Source: Caballeronia ptereochthonis
GTDB taxonomy: Bacteria; Pseudomonadota; Gammaproteobacteria; Burkholderiales; Burkholderiaceae
Direction of reading: 5' to 3'
NCBI RefSeq assembly: GCF_001545075.1
Contig: NZ_FCOB02000010.1
Coordinates: 124,001 to 188,000 of the forward strand
Length of the DNA: 64,000 bases
Under the pieces are notes generated by a model that saw only the letters and a list, made by a program, of their open reading frames with translations, ran no database searches and was not told the DNA's origin. Position numbers and translations under genes: made by a program. Below are positions 27,476-36,994 of the stretch, one piece after another; within the stretch, counting starts at the first letter, position 1; the number at the start of each line of letters is the position of its first letter.

Positions 27476-28051
27476 TCAGGAGTGCAGCGGCGTGTTTTGC
27501 TTGTCGCGAAGGACGGCGCTGCGCCAATTCCGTGCGCCGAGGCCAAGGACGAACAGAAGCGCACCGGTCACGATCGCGTAGGTGCCGATCATCCAGACGA
27601 GGGCAAGCGCTCCAGCACCCGGGACGGCCAGCACGAAGATGCCAAACAAAACCGACAGGCTACCGATGAACAACAGCAGCCACTGCGTGCGGCCGCGTCT
27701 TTTCAGCCGAACCCAGGCGATGAGGTCGAGCACTCCGGTGACGATGGCGTTCGCGCCCATCACGGTGATCAGCACGAGCGCCGTGACGCCCGGCGCCGCG
27801 ACGGCGATCAGGCCCGAAGCGATCATGCACAGCCCAAGCAGCAAGGGGAGCCACCAGTCGGTGCGGATCGAATGATGTCGTATCGCTGCGCTGACCGCCG
27901 CGACGCCTCCGATGAGTGCATACGCCGCGAACATCGCGACAAAAAGCAGCAGCGTGAGACCAGGCCAGCAGAGCGCGAGGAGGCCGAACAGGATTCCCGC
28001 GGCGCCGCGCAGCGCGAGCATCCACCATGCGCGTCCGAGCAGTTCGTCCAT
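27476..28051 (-). CDS. hdeD: HdeD family acid-resistance membrane protein
   Basis: A 191-residue inner-membrane protein with six or so hydrophobic helices, arranged as three pairs (for example WMLALRGAAGILFGLLALCWPG and LVLITVMGANAIVTGVLDLIAW), the HdeD pattern. In E. coli HdeD contributes to acid resistance at high cell density, and HdeD genes recur in heat-tolerance islands next to clpK and hsp20, as here. It is 53 bases upstream of the PRC gene on the same strand. Confidence 0.9.
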   Translation of the reverse strand: MDELLGRAWWMLALRGAAGILFGLLALCWPGLTLLLFVAMFAAYALIGGVAAVSAAIRHHSIRTDWWLPLLLGLCMIASGLIAVAAPGVTALVLITVMGANAIVTGVLDLIAWVRLKRRGRTQWLLLFIGSLSVLFGIFVLAVPGAGALALVWMIGTYAIVTGALLFVLGLGARNWRSAVLRDKQNTPLHS

Positions 28052-28228
28052 CGTTTGGGCTCCTCAGGCGGATCGCCGATATACGGCTGACGCAGCGCGT
28101 GCAATTTCTATTTGCTCAAGCCTACGTCCGCGAGGCGCGCTCTTCTTTCGAGTTCCTACCCAAAGGTGTCGGATTCCTGCGTTTGTTGGTTGCTCACCGA
28201 TTCAGTCGAAAAGGCCTCACGCCGGATC

Positions 28229-29065
28229 CTAGGGGCGGTAATGCGCAATGCGGAAAGCGCGGGGCGTACACCCCACATATCGATGAAATACCGCGGTGAA
28301 ATGCTGCTGCGTTTGAAAGCCGACGCGTGCTGCGATATCGATCAGCGGGAGGCTCCCTTCCGAAAGCATCGACTGCGCTAATCTCAACCTTTCGGTTGTC
28401 AGGTAGAAGTGAGGCGGATGCCCTGTCGCGTTCTTAAAAGCCCGCGCAAAATGCGACGGGCTCATGTGCAGGAGCGCGGCGAGGTCCTCGATCTGGATAT
28501 TGTCCGCGATGTGCTCGTGTATGAAATGTTCCACGACGCTTAGCTTCGAGTGGCTGAGGCTCGCAGCCGCGTCGCGCGTATCAGCGGTGTGTCCATACCG
28601 GTGCACGAGATGAAGTGCAAATACGTCGGCGAACGCGGCGAGGCATCTAGGGTCCGGGCTACTGTTGGCATGCATTGCGGTAAGCGTGTCGCCCGCTTCG
28701 CGCAGGAAAGGATCCCACGCCTTGAACCAGCAAGGGATCTCGCAAGCCGTGGTGCCGAGCGCTTTTCGAGCGGTTTCTCTCAGCCCAGCCCAATGGAGCG
28801 CGACGACGAGGCCGCACGGATCGTCGTCATTGACGAGCTTGACACGAGCCCAGGCCGGCACGATCGCGATAAACGGGGCGCTGACGCTTAGATGCTGATA
28901 GGGGCGCGCGCTGCTGCGGACAGTGGTCGCGTGCGCGGTGGTCCGGTCCGCCGGGATGATACACAGGATCCATTGCGCCGACGTCGGGGCGCAGTCCGCG
29001 AATGACGCGCTGATCCAGTGGCAGCTAAGGTTTTGCAACTGTGGAGAACGCTCTAGTTGCTCCAT
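28229..29065 (-). CDS. AraC family transcriptional regulator
   Basis: A 278-residue protein with a C-terminal AraC double helix-turn-helix (IQIEDLAALLHMSPSHFARAF and LPLIDIAARVGFQTQQHFTAVF) and a sensor domain of about 170 residues without clear similarity. It lies just upstream of the stress genes on the same strand and is a candidate activator of them. The gene starts 249 bases after the psiE stop. Confidence 0.9.
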   Translation of the reverse strand: MEQLERSPQLQNLSCHWISASFADCAPTSAQWILCIIPADRTTAHATTVRSSARPYQHLSVSAPFIAIVPAWARVKLVNDDDPCGLVVALHWAGLRETARKALGTTACEIPCWFKAWDPFLREAGDTLTAMHANSSPDPRCLAAFADVFALHLVHRYGHTADTRDAAASLSHSKLSVVEHFIHEHIADNIQIEDLAALLHMSPSHFARAFKNATGHPPHFYLTTERLRLAQSMLSEGSLPLIDIAARVGFQTQQHFTAVFHRYVGCTPRAFRIAHYRP

Positions 29066-29314
29066 TGCGCGCGTCCACCCGGGGTGGTCTCAAGGTCGTT
29101 AGGCATTGAATGATAGTGTTCGGTTTCTGTCTATGCGAGCTTGTTTTGTCTGTGCATGCCTTCCGTACAACGCCGACAGAGATGCAGGTCGGCCCGAGGC
29201 GCGCGAGGCGCAGGGCCGACGTCGAGATAGGCCCTCCGCCCGGGGCCTGCAGCCTGCGCGAAGATCGAGCAAAACTTGCAGATACTCGATGATCTTTGAG
29301 AGAAAGTAGGTAAA

Positions 29315-29830
29315 TCAGTCGCGCTTCTCACGATCCCGCACGGCGCGCTCCGCAATCGCCGCATCGACGGGATCGTCGCGTTGCCGCATTAGCCAGTAGA
29401 CGCTGCCAAGCGCGAGCAGCGCGGCCGCGAGCGCGGCAATGCGTCCCGGGTCCGTGGCGGGATCAAGGATGATGAACTTGCGTGCTATCGCGAGCATCGC
29501 GACAAGGATCACTGTCTTGACCTGCACGATGTGATCGCGTCTCAACATGACGCGGGTGATCGAATGCTTGAATTCCATCGCGATCAACAACGTCATCACC
29601 ATCCCGAAAACCGCTTGAAAGATCGCATGATCCAACGGATTGAGGGACCCCGACAGCAATAGCACCACGACCGCGCGAATCAACTGCCACAGCGATACGA
29701 CGATGATCACCGAGATCACGACGCTCAGGATATGGGCGATGATCTGCTCGAAGCGCTCGTAGAAGGTCAGCACGCGCCATTGCAGCCGAAGTTCGTTCAG
29801 CTTCACGCGAATTTGCGTTGGTTTGCTCAT
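29315..29830 (-). CDS. psiE: PsiE family membrane protein
   Basis: A 171-residue protein with about four membrane segments (HILSVVISVIIVVSLWQLI, AVFGMVMTLLIAMEF, VKTVILVAMLAIARKFI and AALAAALLALGSVYWLM), typical of phosphate-starvation-inducible PsiE. PsiE genes are part of known heat-tolerance islands with clpK, hsp20 and hdeD. Start chosen at MSKPTQIRVK; a longer frame to 29875 adds 15 residues. Confidence 0.85.
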   Translation of the reverse strand: MSKPTQIRVKLNELRLQWRVLTFYERFEQIIAHILSVVISVIIVVSLWQLIRAVVVLLLSGSLNPLDHAIFQAVFGMVMTLLIAMEFKHSITRVMLRRDHIVQVKTVILVAMLAIARKFIILDPATDPGRIAALAAALLALGSVYWLMRQRDDPVDAAIAERAVRDREKRD

Positions 29831-30655
29831 GGATCGGTTCGCAGGAAAACTCGGGCATGGGGTGACGCCGATCATGGCGGGATGCGCGGTGACGGCGGCA
29901 ACGAAAGCCGACCCGGCCCCGTGATGTTAACCCATGCGGGCGGGCGTTTCTTTCGCCTTCGTGCTGATTCATTTCCCTTTTCTGCTGTGCACAAGGTGTC
30001 TCATCATGCGACGCCGCAATCGCTGCGCCGCCAACGCAGGCGCGAAGAAGGCATGCGCGGCGGACGCCGCGGACGCGGAACGTGCGGCCGCCCAACTCGC
30101 GTAGCATTCATCTGGTGTCCGGCATCCTCCGGTTGCCAGAAAATGCGACCATTTTCCACCTTGGGCACATCGATGCCGTTGGCCCGCGAGGATCCACCGT
30201 CTTCTGCTCATACGTTCACGGGTGGGACGCGTTCATTTCATTGCGTACAGCGATCGCCACAACTGGGCATGCAAGGTCCGCCACAGTCTTCTTGAGTGCG
30301 TTGGCCACCGTGAGTTCCGTAGCCGGCCAGCGCGGGTCCGTCTTTCGTGCGCGGAATCAGTCCATAGCCTTTCTCACCAGGTAAATGTATGAAACGGCTT
30401 GAACTTTCTACCAGCGTCCCGCTGGTGGATCGGCCCAGGCCAATGAGCAGGTCGCCTTCGGTTACCGCCGACATGGTACCGACTCTGGCGCTTGGAAAGA
30501 ACGACCGTTTTGGTCGACTGCCATCCCGGCCGGCTCAAGCTTGCAGAATCAGCAGAATCAATCGGCGCGATTGCGATCAATTAGGAATGAAATCGTGGTG
30601 CATGAGATTCACGGTTCGCCGCGCCGCATTCTCCGCCGAGTTTCAGTGGCGGCAC
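29831..30655. other. intergenic region, no supported gene
   Basis: About 820 bases. A small frame at 30006-30104, beginning MRRRNRCAANAG, has an AAGGTG nine bases before it, but nothing else supports it. I see no transposase or integrase fragment that would explain the gap. Confidence 0.35.
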
Positions 30656-32107
30656 TCACGCCGGCTGAACTGGGCCGCCCAGCATTGCCCCGCAGCGCGA
30701 TTCATCCATGCATAACGCACCAAGCGTCGCAATCGCCTTCTCCAGTTGCGCGGACCACTGATATCCGTAGTTCAGACGCACTTGGTGTCGATAGCCGCCG
30801 TCCGCCGAGAAGATCGGTCCGGGCGCAATGCTGATGCCGTTTTCGAGCGCTATTTGGAAAAAGCGTATCGAGTCGATGTTAGCCGGGAGCTGTACCCACG
30901 TGAAATAGCCTCCGTCAGCCCGCGTCGCCACCGTATCGGCTGGGAAGTAACGGCGAATCGCATCAAGCATCTGCGATTGCCGATGGGCCAACTCGCGACG
31001 TAGTTTGTGCAGGAAGCGATCGTAGCCGCCGGTCTGCAAATAGTCGGCGATTGCTCGCTGTGCCGGAACGCTGGCCGAAAGCGTGGTCATCCATTTTGCA
31101 CGTTCCAGCTCGCCCGCGAACCGTCCACTCGCGGCCCAGCCGATACGGTAGCCCGGGGCGAGGCACTTTGCGAACGATCCACAGTGGATGACGAGACCGT
31201 TCCGGTCGAAGAACTTGGCTGGACGCACCGGCTCCGGAGCGAAGTGGAGTTCGCTATAAACGTCGTCCTCTATGAGCGGTACACCATGTCTACCCAGTAG
31301 CTCGACCAGTGCCTGCTTCTTGGGTTCGTCCAGCGTCACGCCCGTCGGATTGTGGAAAGAGGTCATGAACCAGCACGCGCGAACGGGACGATCTTCCAGC
31401 GCCCGTTGCAGCGCAGCCAGATCGTGACCCGCCACGGGGTCAACGGGAATCTCCACCACCTTCAGGCCTAGCCGCTGGATCGCCTGCAGCGCTGCATAAA
31501 ACGTTGGCTTTTCGATCGCGATAAGATCGCCTGGAGCGGTGAGCAGTTGCACGCTCAGCGTTAGGGCTTCGAGCGCCCCACTCGTAATGATGATTTCGTC
31601 GATCGGCACCGTCATTCCCGCCATCAGGTACCGCAGCGAGATCTGTCGGCGCAATCCTTCGTGTCCCGGCGGTAGCGCGTCAACCATCGTCGCCTGGTCC
31701 GTTGAGCGATTGACCGTCGCGCAGGACTTGCCCACCCGGGCCATCGGAAACAGCGCCGGGCTCATGAACGCTGAACCGAGCGGGATGGTCTCGACTTGCC
31801 TGACCGTGCGAAGGACCTCGAAAACGAGATCGCTGATATTGACTGTTTTTATGCCAGCCTGCGACGTCGCACTGGACGTTTCCGGCGGTAATTCTTCGGC
31901 TGTGCGCGACACAAAGTAGCCGGACCGTGGGCGCGCGTTAATCAACCCCCGGCTTTCGAGCAGGTAATAAGCACGGAATACCGTCGCGGGGCTTACATCC
32001 CAGGCCCTGCATGCCGCCCGAACTGAGGGTAGGCGGGCGCCCGGCGGTAAATCAGCGTGCCTGATAAGTTCGCTGATCTGCTCCGCTAACCTCTCGTACC
32101 GTTTCAA
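30656..32107 (-). CDS. MocR-type (GntR-aminotransferase) regulator, intact PLP site
   Basis: A 483-residue GntR winged helix (ARLPSVRAACRAWDVSPATVFRAYYLLESRGLI) fused to an aminotransferase domain with HNPTG, EDDVYSEL and GSFAKCLAPGYRIGW, so the Asn, Tyr and Schiff-base Lys of the PLP site are all present. I prefer a TTG start at 32107 (LKRYERLAEQ) with GGGGGAG upstream, because the related protein at 33962 begins MKRYLQLV. An ATG at 32362 would add 85 residues without similarity. It is divergent to an EAL-domain gene. Confidence 0.85.
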   Translation of the reverse strand: MKRYERLAEQISELIRHADLPPGARLPSVRAACRAWDVSPATVFRAYYLLESRGLINARPRSGYFVSRTAEELPPETSSATSQAGIKTVNISDLVFEVLRTVRQVETIPLGSAFMSPALFPMARVGKSCATVNRSTDQATMVDALPPGHEGLRRQISLRYLMAGMTVPIDEIIITSGALEALTLSVQLLTAPGDLIAIEKPTFYAALQAIQRLGLKVVEIPVDPVAGHDLAALQRALEDRPVRACWFMTSFHNPTGVTLDEPKKQALVELLGRHGVPLIEDDVYSELHFAPEPVRPAKFFDRNGLVIHCGSFAKCLAPGYRIGWAASGRFAGELERAKWMTTLSASVPAQRAIADYLQTGGYDRFLHKLRRELAHRQSQMLDAIRRYFPADTVATRADGGYFTWVQLPANIDSIRFFQIALENGISIAPGPIFSADGGYRHQVRLNYGYQWSAQLEKAIATLGALCMDESRCGAMLGGPVQPA

Positions 32108-32147
32108 ACTTCTCCCCCTGCGTGCGAACTCCGTTGCCGTGTCCGAT

Positions 32148-32250
32148 CGGCGCGGCGGCGCCCCCGTCAACACTACAACGCGCCGTAGATCTGATACGGC
32201 CTTTTTTTCGCAATCTGCTTCTATTACGAGCGCTTGTGCACTGGCAAAGT
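32148..32250. repeat. about 100-bp repeat, copy 2 (copy 1 at 18341-18442)
   Basis: This copy sits directly upstream of the intact mocR gene, between it and the EAL gene. It matches copy 1 with roughly 85-90 percent identity by eye. A promoter-region function for mocR is likely here, and copy 1 may be a displaced version. Confidence 0.75.
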
Positions 32251-32337
32251 GCCGCGGTGCGTCTTCTCTTTCTCCAGATGTTTCCAGCGGCCCCGCGTCC
32301 GGCGATTCTAGAGCCGGATCTTTTTCTCGATACATCA

Positions 32338-33885
32338 ATGGAACTTGCGTCCCTGGTAGCACCGTTCGTGGACAGCGCGTTCATCGCGCTCTTTCCGTCC
32401 TCGCGACGCGCTGCCGCAATGTTTTTGGTCATATGGGCTGGCGCCTCACTGGCTAACCCAGCTCCGGCCGAGGGTGCTGCCAGCCGCGGTCGCGCGGAGG
32501 AGGGAGTGCAGCGGCAGCTGACGGACTGGCTTACTGATCCGCAAGCGGACTCGCTTCACTTCGGCACAGCTTGCACGCCCATTAGGCGCTGGCCCGCTAT
32601 GCCCGCCGCTCTCGGCGGACCGGTCGCTAGCCCAATGCTTCTTGCACCCATTGCTTGCGATTTGCTGAACGCTCCCCGTCTGGACGCCACCGACACCGCT
32701 CCAGCTATCGTCAGCCTGAGCCGGACGGTTGCGCCGCTGACCGGCGAAGTGCGCTGGCAAATGAGTTACAAGGCGGCAAATCAAGGCGGTATCCCGGCCT
32801 CTGGCGCAGTGGTGGCTTTCGCATTACCGGTCGACCTGGCGGACGGGTCAGCGGAACCACCGACGACGCCCGCGGCCGATTGCTCGTTGGACGGGGAGTG
32901 TGGAACGCGAGCGACCACGCCTTCGAACGGCGCCGACGAATTCGATCGGGCGCGGTTCTCAGCGGGTCCGACTCAGGGTTCTTCAGCATGGACCCTATTG
33001 AGCCACGTATTGTGGCCGATCCTCCTGTTTCTGTTAGCCCTGGCTGCGGGCTGGAGTCTCAAAAGATGGTTTAGCTACGACAAGGCGCTGTTGCGTGCGG
33101 CCCGAGCAGGGCTGCGTCGCGGCGAGTTCCACGTTGAGTACCAACCGATAGTTGACATCAGGCGGGCCTTATGCGTTGGCGTCGAAGCATTCCTGCGTTG
33201 GGACAACCGGAAGTATGGCGCGCAAGGTCCGGCACACTATCTGGAGTTCATTGAAAACAGTAGTTTGCTCGACCGGATGACGCGGTTCGTCGTGTCGCGG
33301 GCCGCTCAGGATCTTCGTGAGATCGGAGCTCCGAAGTCGCTCTACGTAGGCATTACCGCTCCGGTTTCTTACCTTCTGGATTCCGGTTTCACGGCGGACC
33401 GGACTGTAGTCGGCTCACATGGTTTTCCACCGCTGATTCTGAATGTCAGCGCAAGCAGCGTGAGGATGTTCAAAAAACGTCTTACTCCGATGATGACCCA
33501 GGCGCGTGAGAAACGGGTGCGCTTCGCCCTCTCGGGCGTGCGTCCCACTGATTGCGAACTTGCACTGCCGACAGGGATGACCTTTGAGATAGTCAAGATT
33601 GACAGGGAAGTACTCGGATTGGACCCCGATGAGCGTGCCAAACACCTCGATGCGTTGACGCGCATGGGCCACGATTTCGGCGCGGCGGTGGTCGTCGAAG
33701 GTGTTGAGCACTCGGCACACCACAAGCTCGCGCGAGCGAGCCGGGCCGAGTTTGGTCAAGGCTTCTTCTACAGCCGTGCACTCGACGCCACCGGGTTGAA
33801 GGTCTTTCTCGAGACCGCCAACGCGCCGCCCTCAAATCGGGCTGGAGCTGCGACCGTGCTCGGCTGGCGCGTTCGACACTCCTAA
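32338..33885 (+). CDS. membrane-anchored EAL domain protein, catalytically degenerate
   Basis: About 515 residues from the ATG at 32338. An N-terminal hydrophobic stretch (AAAMFLVIWAGASLA) is followed by a variable region of about 200 residues, a membrane helix (LWPILLFLLALAAGWSL) and an EAL domain. EAL domains hydrolyse cyclic-di-GMP, but most metal ligands are changed here. The EAL motif reads VEAF, the NxS Asn is Gly (YVGITAP), the next Glu is lost (LILNVSASS) and DDFG is replaced (ALSGVRP), while KIDREV and VEGVEH remain. It could still bind c-di-GMP or a partner. The start is uncertain, since longer in-frame starts exist at 32122. It lies between two MocR genes. Confidence 0.8.
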   Translation: MELASLVAPFVDSAFIALFPSSRRAAAMFLVIWAGASLANPAPAEGAASRGRAEEGVQRQLTDWLTDPQADSLHFGTACTPIRRWPAMPAALGGPVASPMLLAPIACDLLNAPRLDATDTAPAIVSLSRTVAPLTGEVRWQMSYKAANQGGIPASGAVVAFALPVDLADGSAEPPTTPAADCSLDGECGTRATTPSNGADEFDRARFSAGPTQGSSAWTLLSHVLWPILLFLLALAAGWSLKRWFSYDKALLRAARAGLRRGEFHVEYQPIVDIRRALCVGVEAFLRWDNRKYGAQGPAHYLEFIENSSLLDRMTRFVVSRAAQDLREIGAPKSLYVGITAPVSYLLDSGFTADRTVVGSHGFPPLILNVSASSVRMFKKRLTPMMTQAREKRVRFALSGVRPTDCELALPTGMTFEIVKIDREVLGLDPDERAKHLDALTRMGHDFGAAVVVEGVEHSAHHKLARASRAEFGQGFFYSRALDATGLKVFLETANAPPSNRAGAATVLGWRVRHS

Positions 33886-33961
33886 GAGAAACATCAAAAA
33901 TGCTAACAATAATTCCCGCTCACACTCCGTCATCGCTCGCATTAATTCGTATCGCAAAGTA

Positions 33962-35377
33962 ATGAAGCGATATCTTCAGCTGGTTGCGCAATTCCAAAAA
34001 GTGATCGCGGACGGCACGCTTGAGCCGGGCATGCGACTACCATCAGTGCGCCGGGCGAGCAGCTCATACTGCGTCAGCCCTTCAACGGTTTCCCATGCTT
34101 ACTACGTCCTTGAACGATTGGGCCTGGTAATGGCGAGACCTAGAGCGGGGTATTTCGTTGCACGTCGGCCGGAGACGATGCAATCGATAACGTTGGCGTC
34201 GGGGCGCACTTTCGACGAGGTTGATGGAGACAGTTTAATCGTCCGCTTCATGAAGGCGCAGCGTCGTTGCAGACATCCGGGATTGGGTTCATCGGAGCCG
34301 AGTGCGCAATTGTTCCCGTTCGCCCGTCTCTCGCGCTCGTTGACGGTGGCGACCCGGAAGATGGCGCGTAGCCAGAACGTCTTGCCTGAAGGAAAGGCGG
34401 AAGAAGAGCTTCGCCGCCAGATCGCCCGGCGCTACATTGTCACCGGCGTTTCTGTTCATCTCGATGAGATTATTGTGACGAACGGATCTCTCGATGCGCT
34501 GACACTGTGCCTGCAAGTTCTCACGCGGCCGGGTGATACTATCGCAATAGAACGGCCGGCTTCTTATGTCGTGCAAGGCGTGGTTCGGCGCATGCATTTG
34601 AAGGCCGTGGAAATTCCAGTCGACCCGCAGTGCGGCCTCGATCTCGGGGCCTTAGCGGCTGCGTTGCGCCAGCATCCAGTGCGGGCTTGCTGGTTTATGA
34701 CGACGCTACATCATCCGACTGGCGCGACACTTTCAGATACGCAAAAGAAAGCCCTCGTCAGCCTACTGACGAAACATGACGTGCCGCTGATCGAGGACGA
34801 TGTTTTCCGTGAACTGCACTTTGGTTTGACAACTGCGTGTCCGGCCAAGCACTTCGATCCTAACGGCCTCGTGCTTCACTGCGGTTCGTTTTCAACGAGC
34901 CTCGCGCCGGGACTCCGCGTGGGTTGGGTCGCGGGAGGGCGTTACGCCGCGAGAATACAGCACAGCCGGATGCTGACAATGTCCTCGGCGTCCGTGCCCT
35001 CCCAATACGCAATTGCCGACTACCTCGAGCACGGCGACTACGACCGAGTTTTACGCAAGCTTCGTCGCGAACTGGCATCCCTTCAATACCAAATGGTGGC
35101 CGCCGTAGCCAAATATTTCCCCAAAGGTACGGCAGTTAGTCAGCCGCCCGGCGGATTTTTTCTATGGGTGGAGCTTCCGGAAGGCGTCGAAGCAGTTCAA
35201 CTTTTCGAGACGGCGCAGAAGCACGACATCGCAATCGCGCCTGGGGCAATCTTTTCACGCAACCCCGAATTTCGCCGCCATATCCGACTTAACTACGGCC
35301 GTCCGTGGTCACCGGATGTGGAGAGGGAGATACGCACTTTGGGCATGTTGGTGGGGCGTGCAACGAAGTATTTGTGA
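33962..35377 (+). CDS. MocR-like regulator with a lost PLP-binding site
   Basis: A 471-residue GntR-aminotransferase fusion clearly related to the mocR at 30656. It begins MKRYLQLVAQFQKVIADGTLEPG and has the helix-turn-helix SYCVSPSTVSHAYYVLERLGL. In the aminotransferase part, the PLP Asn is His (HHPTG, residue 251), the Tyr is Phe (EDDVFREL, residue 282) and the Schiff-base Lys is Thr (GSFSTSLAPG, residue 312, codon ACG at 34895-34897). The Asp and the Arg after APG are kept. It cannot form the usual internal aldimine, so any sensing must differ. The reading frame is intact. Confidence 0.88.
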   Translation: MKRYLQLVAQFQKVIADGTLEPGMRLPSVRRASSSYCVSPSTVSHAYYVLERLGLVMARPRAGYFVARRPETMQSITLASGRTFDEVDGDSLIVRFMKAQRRCRHPGLGSSEPSAQLFPFARLSRSLTVATRKMARSQNVLPEGKAEEELRRQIARRYIVTGVSVHLDEIIVTNGSLDALTLCLQVLTRPGDTIAIERPASYVVQGVVRRMHLKAVEIPVDPQCGLDLGALAAALRQHPVRACWFMTTLHHPTGATLSDTQKKALVSLLTKHDVPLIEDDVFRELHFGLTTACPAKHFDPNGLVLHCGSFSTSLAPGLRVGWVAGGRYAARIQHSRMLTMSSASVPSQYAIADYLEHGDYDRVLRKLRRELASLQYQMVAAVAKYFPKGTAVSQPPGGFFLWVELPEGVEAVQLFETAQKHDIAIAPGAIFSRNPEFRRHIRLNYGRPWSPDVEREIRTLGMLVGRATKYL

Positions 35378-35732
35378 CGTTGCGCGGCAAGCCTCGGAGC
35401 AGCCCGTCTGCGACACCGGTCTCGATGGTTCCTCCTTCCATTCCCGGTCCGGTGCGCCGTTGGCGCTGGACGTGACGCAGATAACGATTGTGCGAATCAT
35501 CACCGGTACACATCGGTTGCTCCCCGCCAGTTGGAACCCGCGCACGGCCCCTACCCTGCGCCCCAGCACGCAACGCAAGCATGGCAAAAAGCAAATCCCG
35601 ACTCGCCCGGGCCGGCGCCCTATCGGATCAGGGGAGCGCTCGTCGAAACAGGTTGACCCTTTTTATCCTGCTCAACCGAGCGCTTGCGACCCACAGCGGT
35701 CTTCCGAACCAGTGGTTCGGAAGACCGCAGAT
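35378..35732. other. intergenic region between convergent genes
   Basis: About 350 bases, with a 15-bp perfect hairpin near the right end (listed separately). No recognisable product in any frame; short frames encode no known domain. Confidence 0.4.
35696..35728. repeat. 15-bp perfect inverted repeat with 3-nt loop
   Basis: GCGGTCTTCCGAACC at 35696-35710 and its exact complement at 35714-35728 are separated by AGT. It lies a few bases beyond the stop of the flavin oxidoreductase on the minus strand. It lacks a T run on either side, so it is not a standard terminator, though it could still act as one. Confidence 0.7.
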
Positions 35733-36968
35733 TCAGGTTTTCTCTTGTCGGGCTATCCACCGCCGATATTTTCGGGCGCGACACGCCGTAGTCGCTTGCT
35801 GAACCAACAGGGCCCGCAACGGAGAGACCGTCGGATCTGTTCGTCTCCCCTTGCTCAATTTTCGAAGCTGAAATTTCACCGCCGCCATATTGGCCAGCGA
35901 TGCCATGGCCTTGTTCTTCCAGCGAATGGGCGGCAACTCGGGCGCCGCCTCCTTTCCGAGCCGCCAATCGTTCGGCAACGCAGGATCGATGGCCAGAGCG
36001 GTACCGATTCCGACCATGTCCACGCCGCTCTCGATCACCTGGTCGGCGACTGCCTTGCGGCGAATACCGCCCGTGACCATCACTGGCATCCTCGCCACCT
36101 TGCGGATATCGCGAGCAAAATCGACGAAGTAGGCCTCGCGCGCGAGCGTACGACCGTCTCGCGCTTCGCCTTGCATGGCAGGAGCTTCATAGCTGCCGCC
36201 CGAGAGCTCGACGAGATCCACCTTCAAGTCATTGAGCATCATCACGACCTGTTTGGCGTCGTCCGCGCTGAAGCCCCCTCGCTGAAAATCTGCGGAGTTG
36301 AGCTTGACTGCAACCGCGAATCCAGCCGATACCACTTCGCGAACCGCCTTCACGATTTCCACCAGCAAACGAGCCCGGTTCTCCAGCGAGCCGCCCCACT
36401 CATCCGTTCGGTGGTTTGCGAGCGGCGAAAGAAACTGACTCAGCAGATAGCCGTGGGCGGCGTGAATCTCAACGCCGGTAAAGCCGGCCTGTTCGGCAAG
36501 CGCCGCGGTCTGTACGAAGCGTCCGATAACCTCCGTGATGCCCTCGGACGTCATCGCATGAGGGGTGTTGAAGTGCTTCGACATTCTTCCCAGTTCCAGG
36601 GGAACGGCTGAGGGCGCCCACGTCGGTTGCCCGAGATTTGCCGTCATCTGCCGGCCAGGATGATTGATCTGCAGCCAGAACTGCGCGCCTTTCGCTCGCC
36701 CGGTCTGGGCCCAACGCCTGAACTTGGCGAGTTGCCTGGCGTCTTCCAGGACGACGCCGCCGGGCCCGGTCATCGCTCGGCCATCGACCATGACGTTGCC
36801 TGAGATGAGCAGACCCGCACCGCCGTTGGCCCACGCCTCATAAAGACGGATCAGGTCATTGGATGGCCCTTGGTCCGCGTCCGCCATGTTCTCCTCCATC
36901 GCGGCCTTCGCGATGCGATTCGGAATGATGGAACCGTTGGGAAGATCGAGCTTGTCGAAAACGTTCAT
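35733..36968 (-). CDS. NADH:flavin oxidoreductase/NADH oxidase family protein
   Basis: A 411-residue FMN-dependent OYE-like barrel. It begins MNVFDKLDLPNGSIIPNRIAKAAMEE, with EIHAAHGYLLSQFLSP (the H-x-x-H/N active-site region) and TDEWGGSLENRARLL. GAGGTG lies five bases before the ATG. About 27 bases further upstream is a MerR-type promoter (36995-37025), so expression is probably induced by the MerR protein at 38331. The substrate is probably an enone or another activated alkene. The Arg-rich C-terminal tail of about 25 residues is unusual. Confidence 0.9.
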   Translation of the reverse strand: MNVFDKLDLPNGSIIPNRIAKAAMEENMADADQGPSNDLIRLYEAWANGGAGLLISGNVMVDGRAMTGPGGVVLEDARQLAKFRRWAQTGRAKGAQFWLQINHPGRQMTANLGQPTWAPSAVPLELGRMSKHFNTPHAMTSEGITEVIGRFVQTAALAEQAGFTGVEIHAAHGYLLSQFLSPLANHRTDEWGGSLENRARLLVEIVKAVREVVSAGFAVAVKLNSADFQRGGFSADDAKQVVMMLNDLKVDLVELSGGSYEAPAMQGEARDGRTLAREAYFVDFARDIRKVARMPVMVTGGIRRKAVADQVIESGVDMVGIGTALAIDPALPNDWRLGKEAAPELPPIRWKNKAMASLANMAAVKFQLRKLSKGRRTDPTVSPLRALLVQQATTACRARKYRRWIARQEKT

Positions 36969-36994
36969 GTAGCACCTCACAATATTGAGCACCG

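Noticed and set aside
30006..30104. Short plus frame starting MRRRNRCAANAG
   Set aside because: Only a weak ribosome binding site supports it and the composition is Ala-rich like shadow frames.
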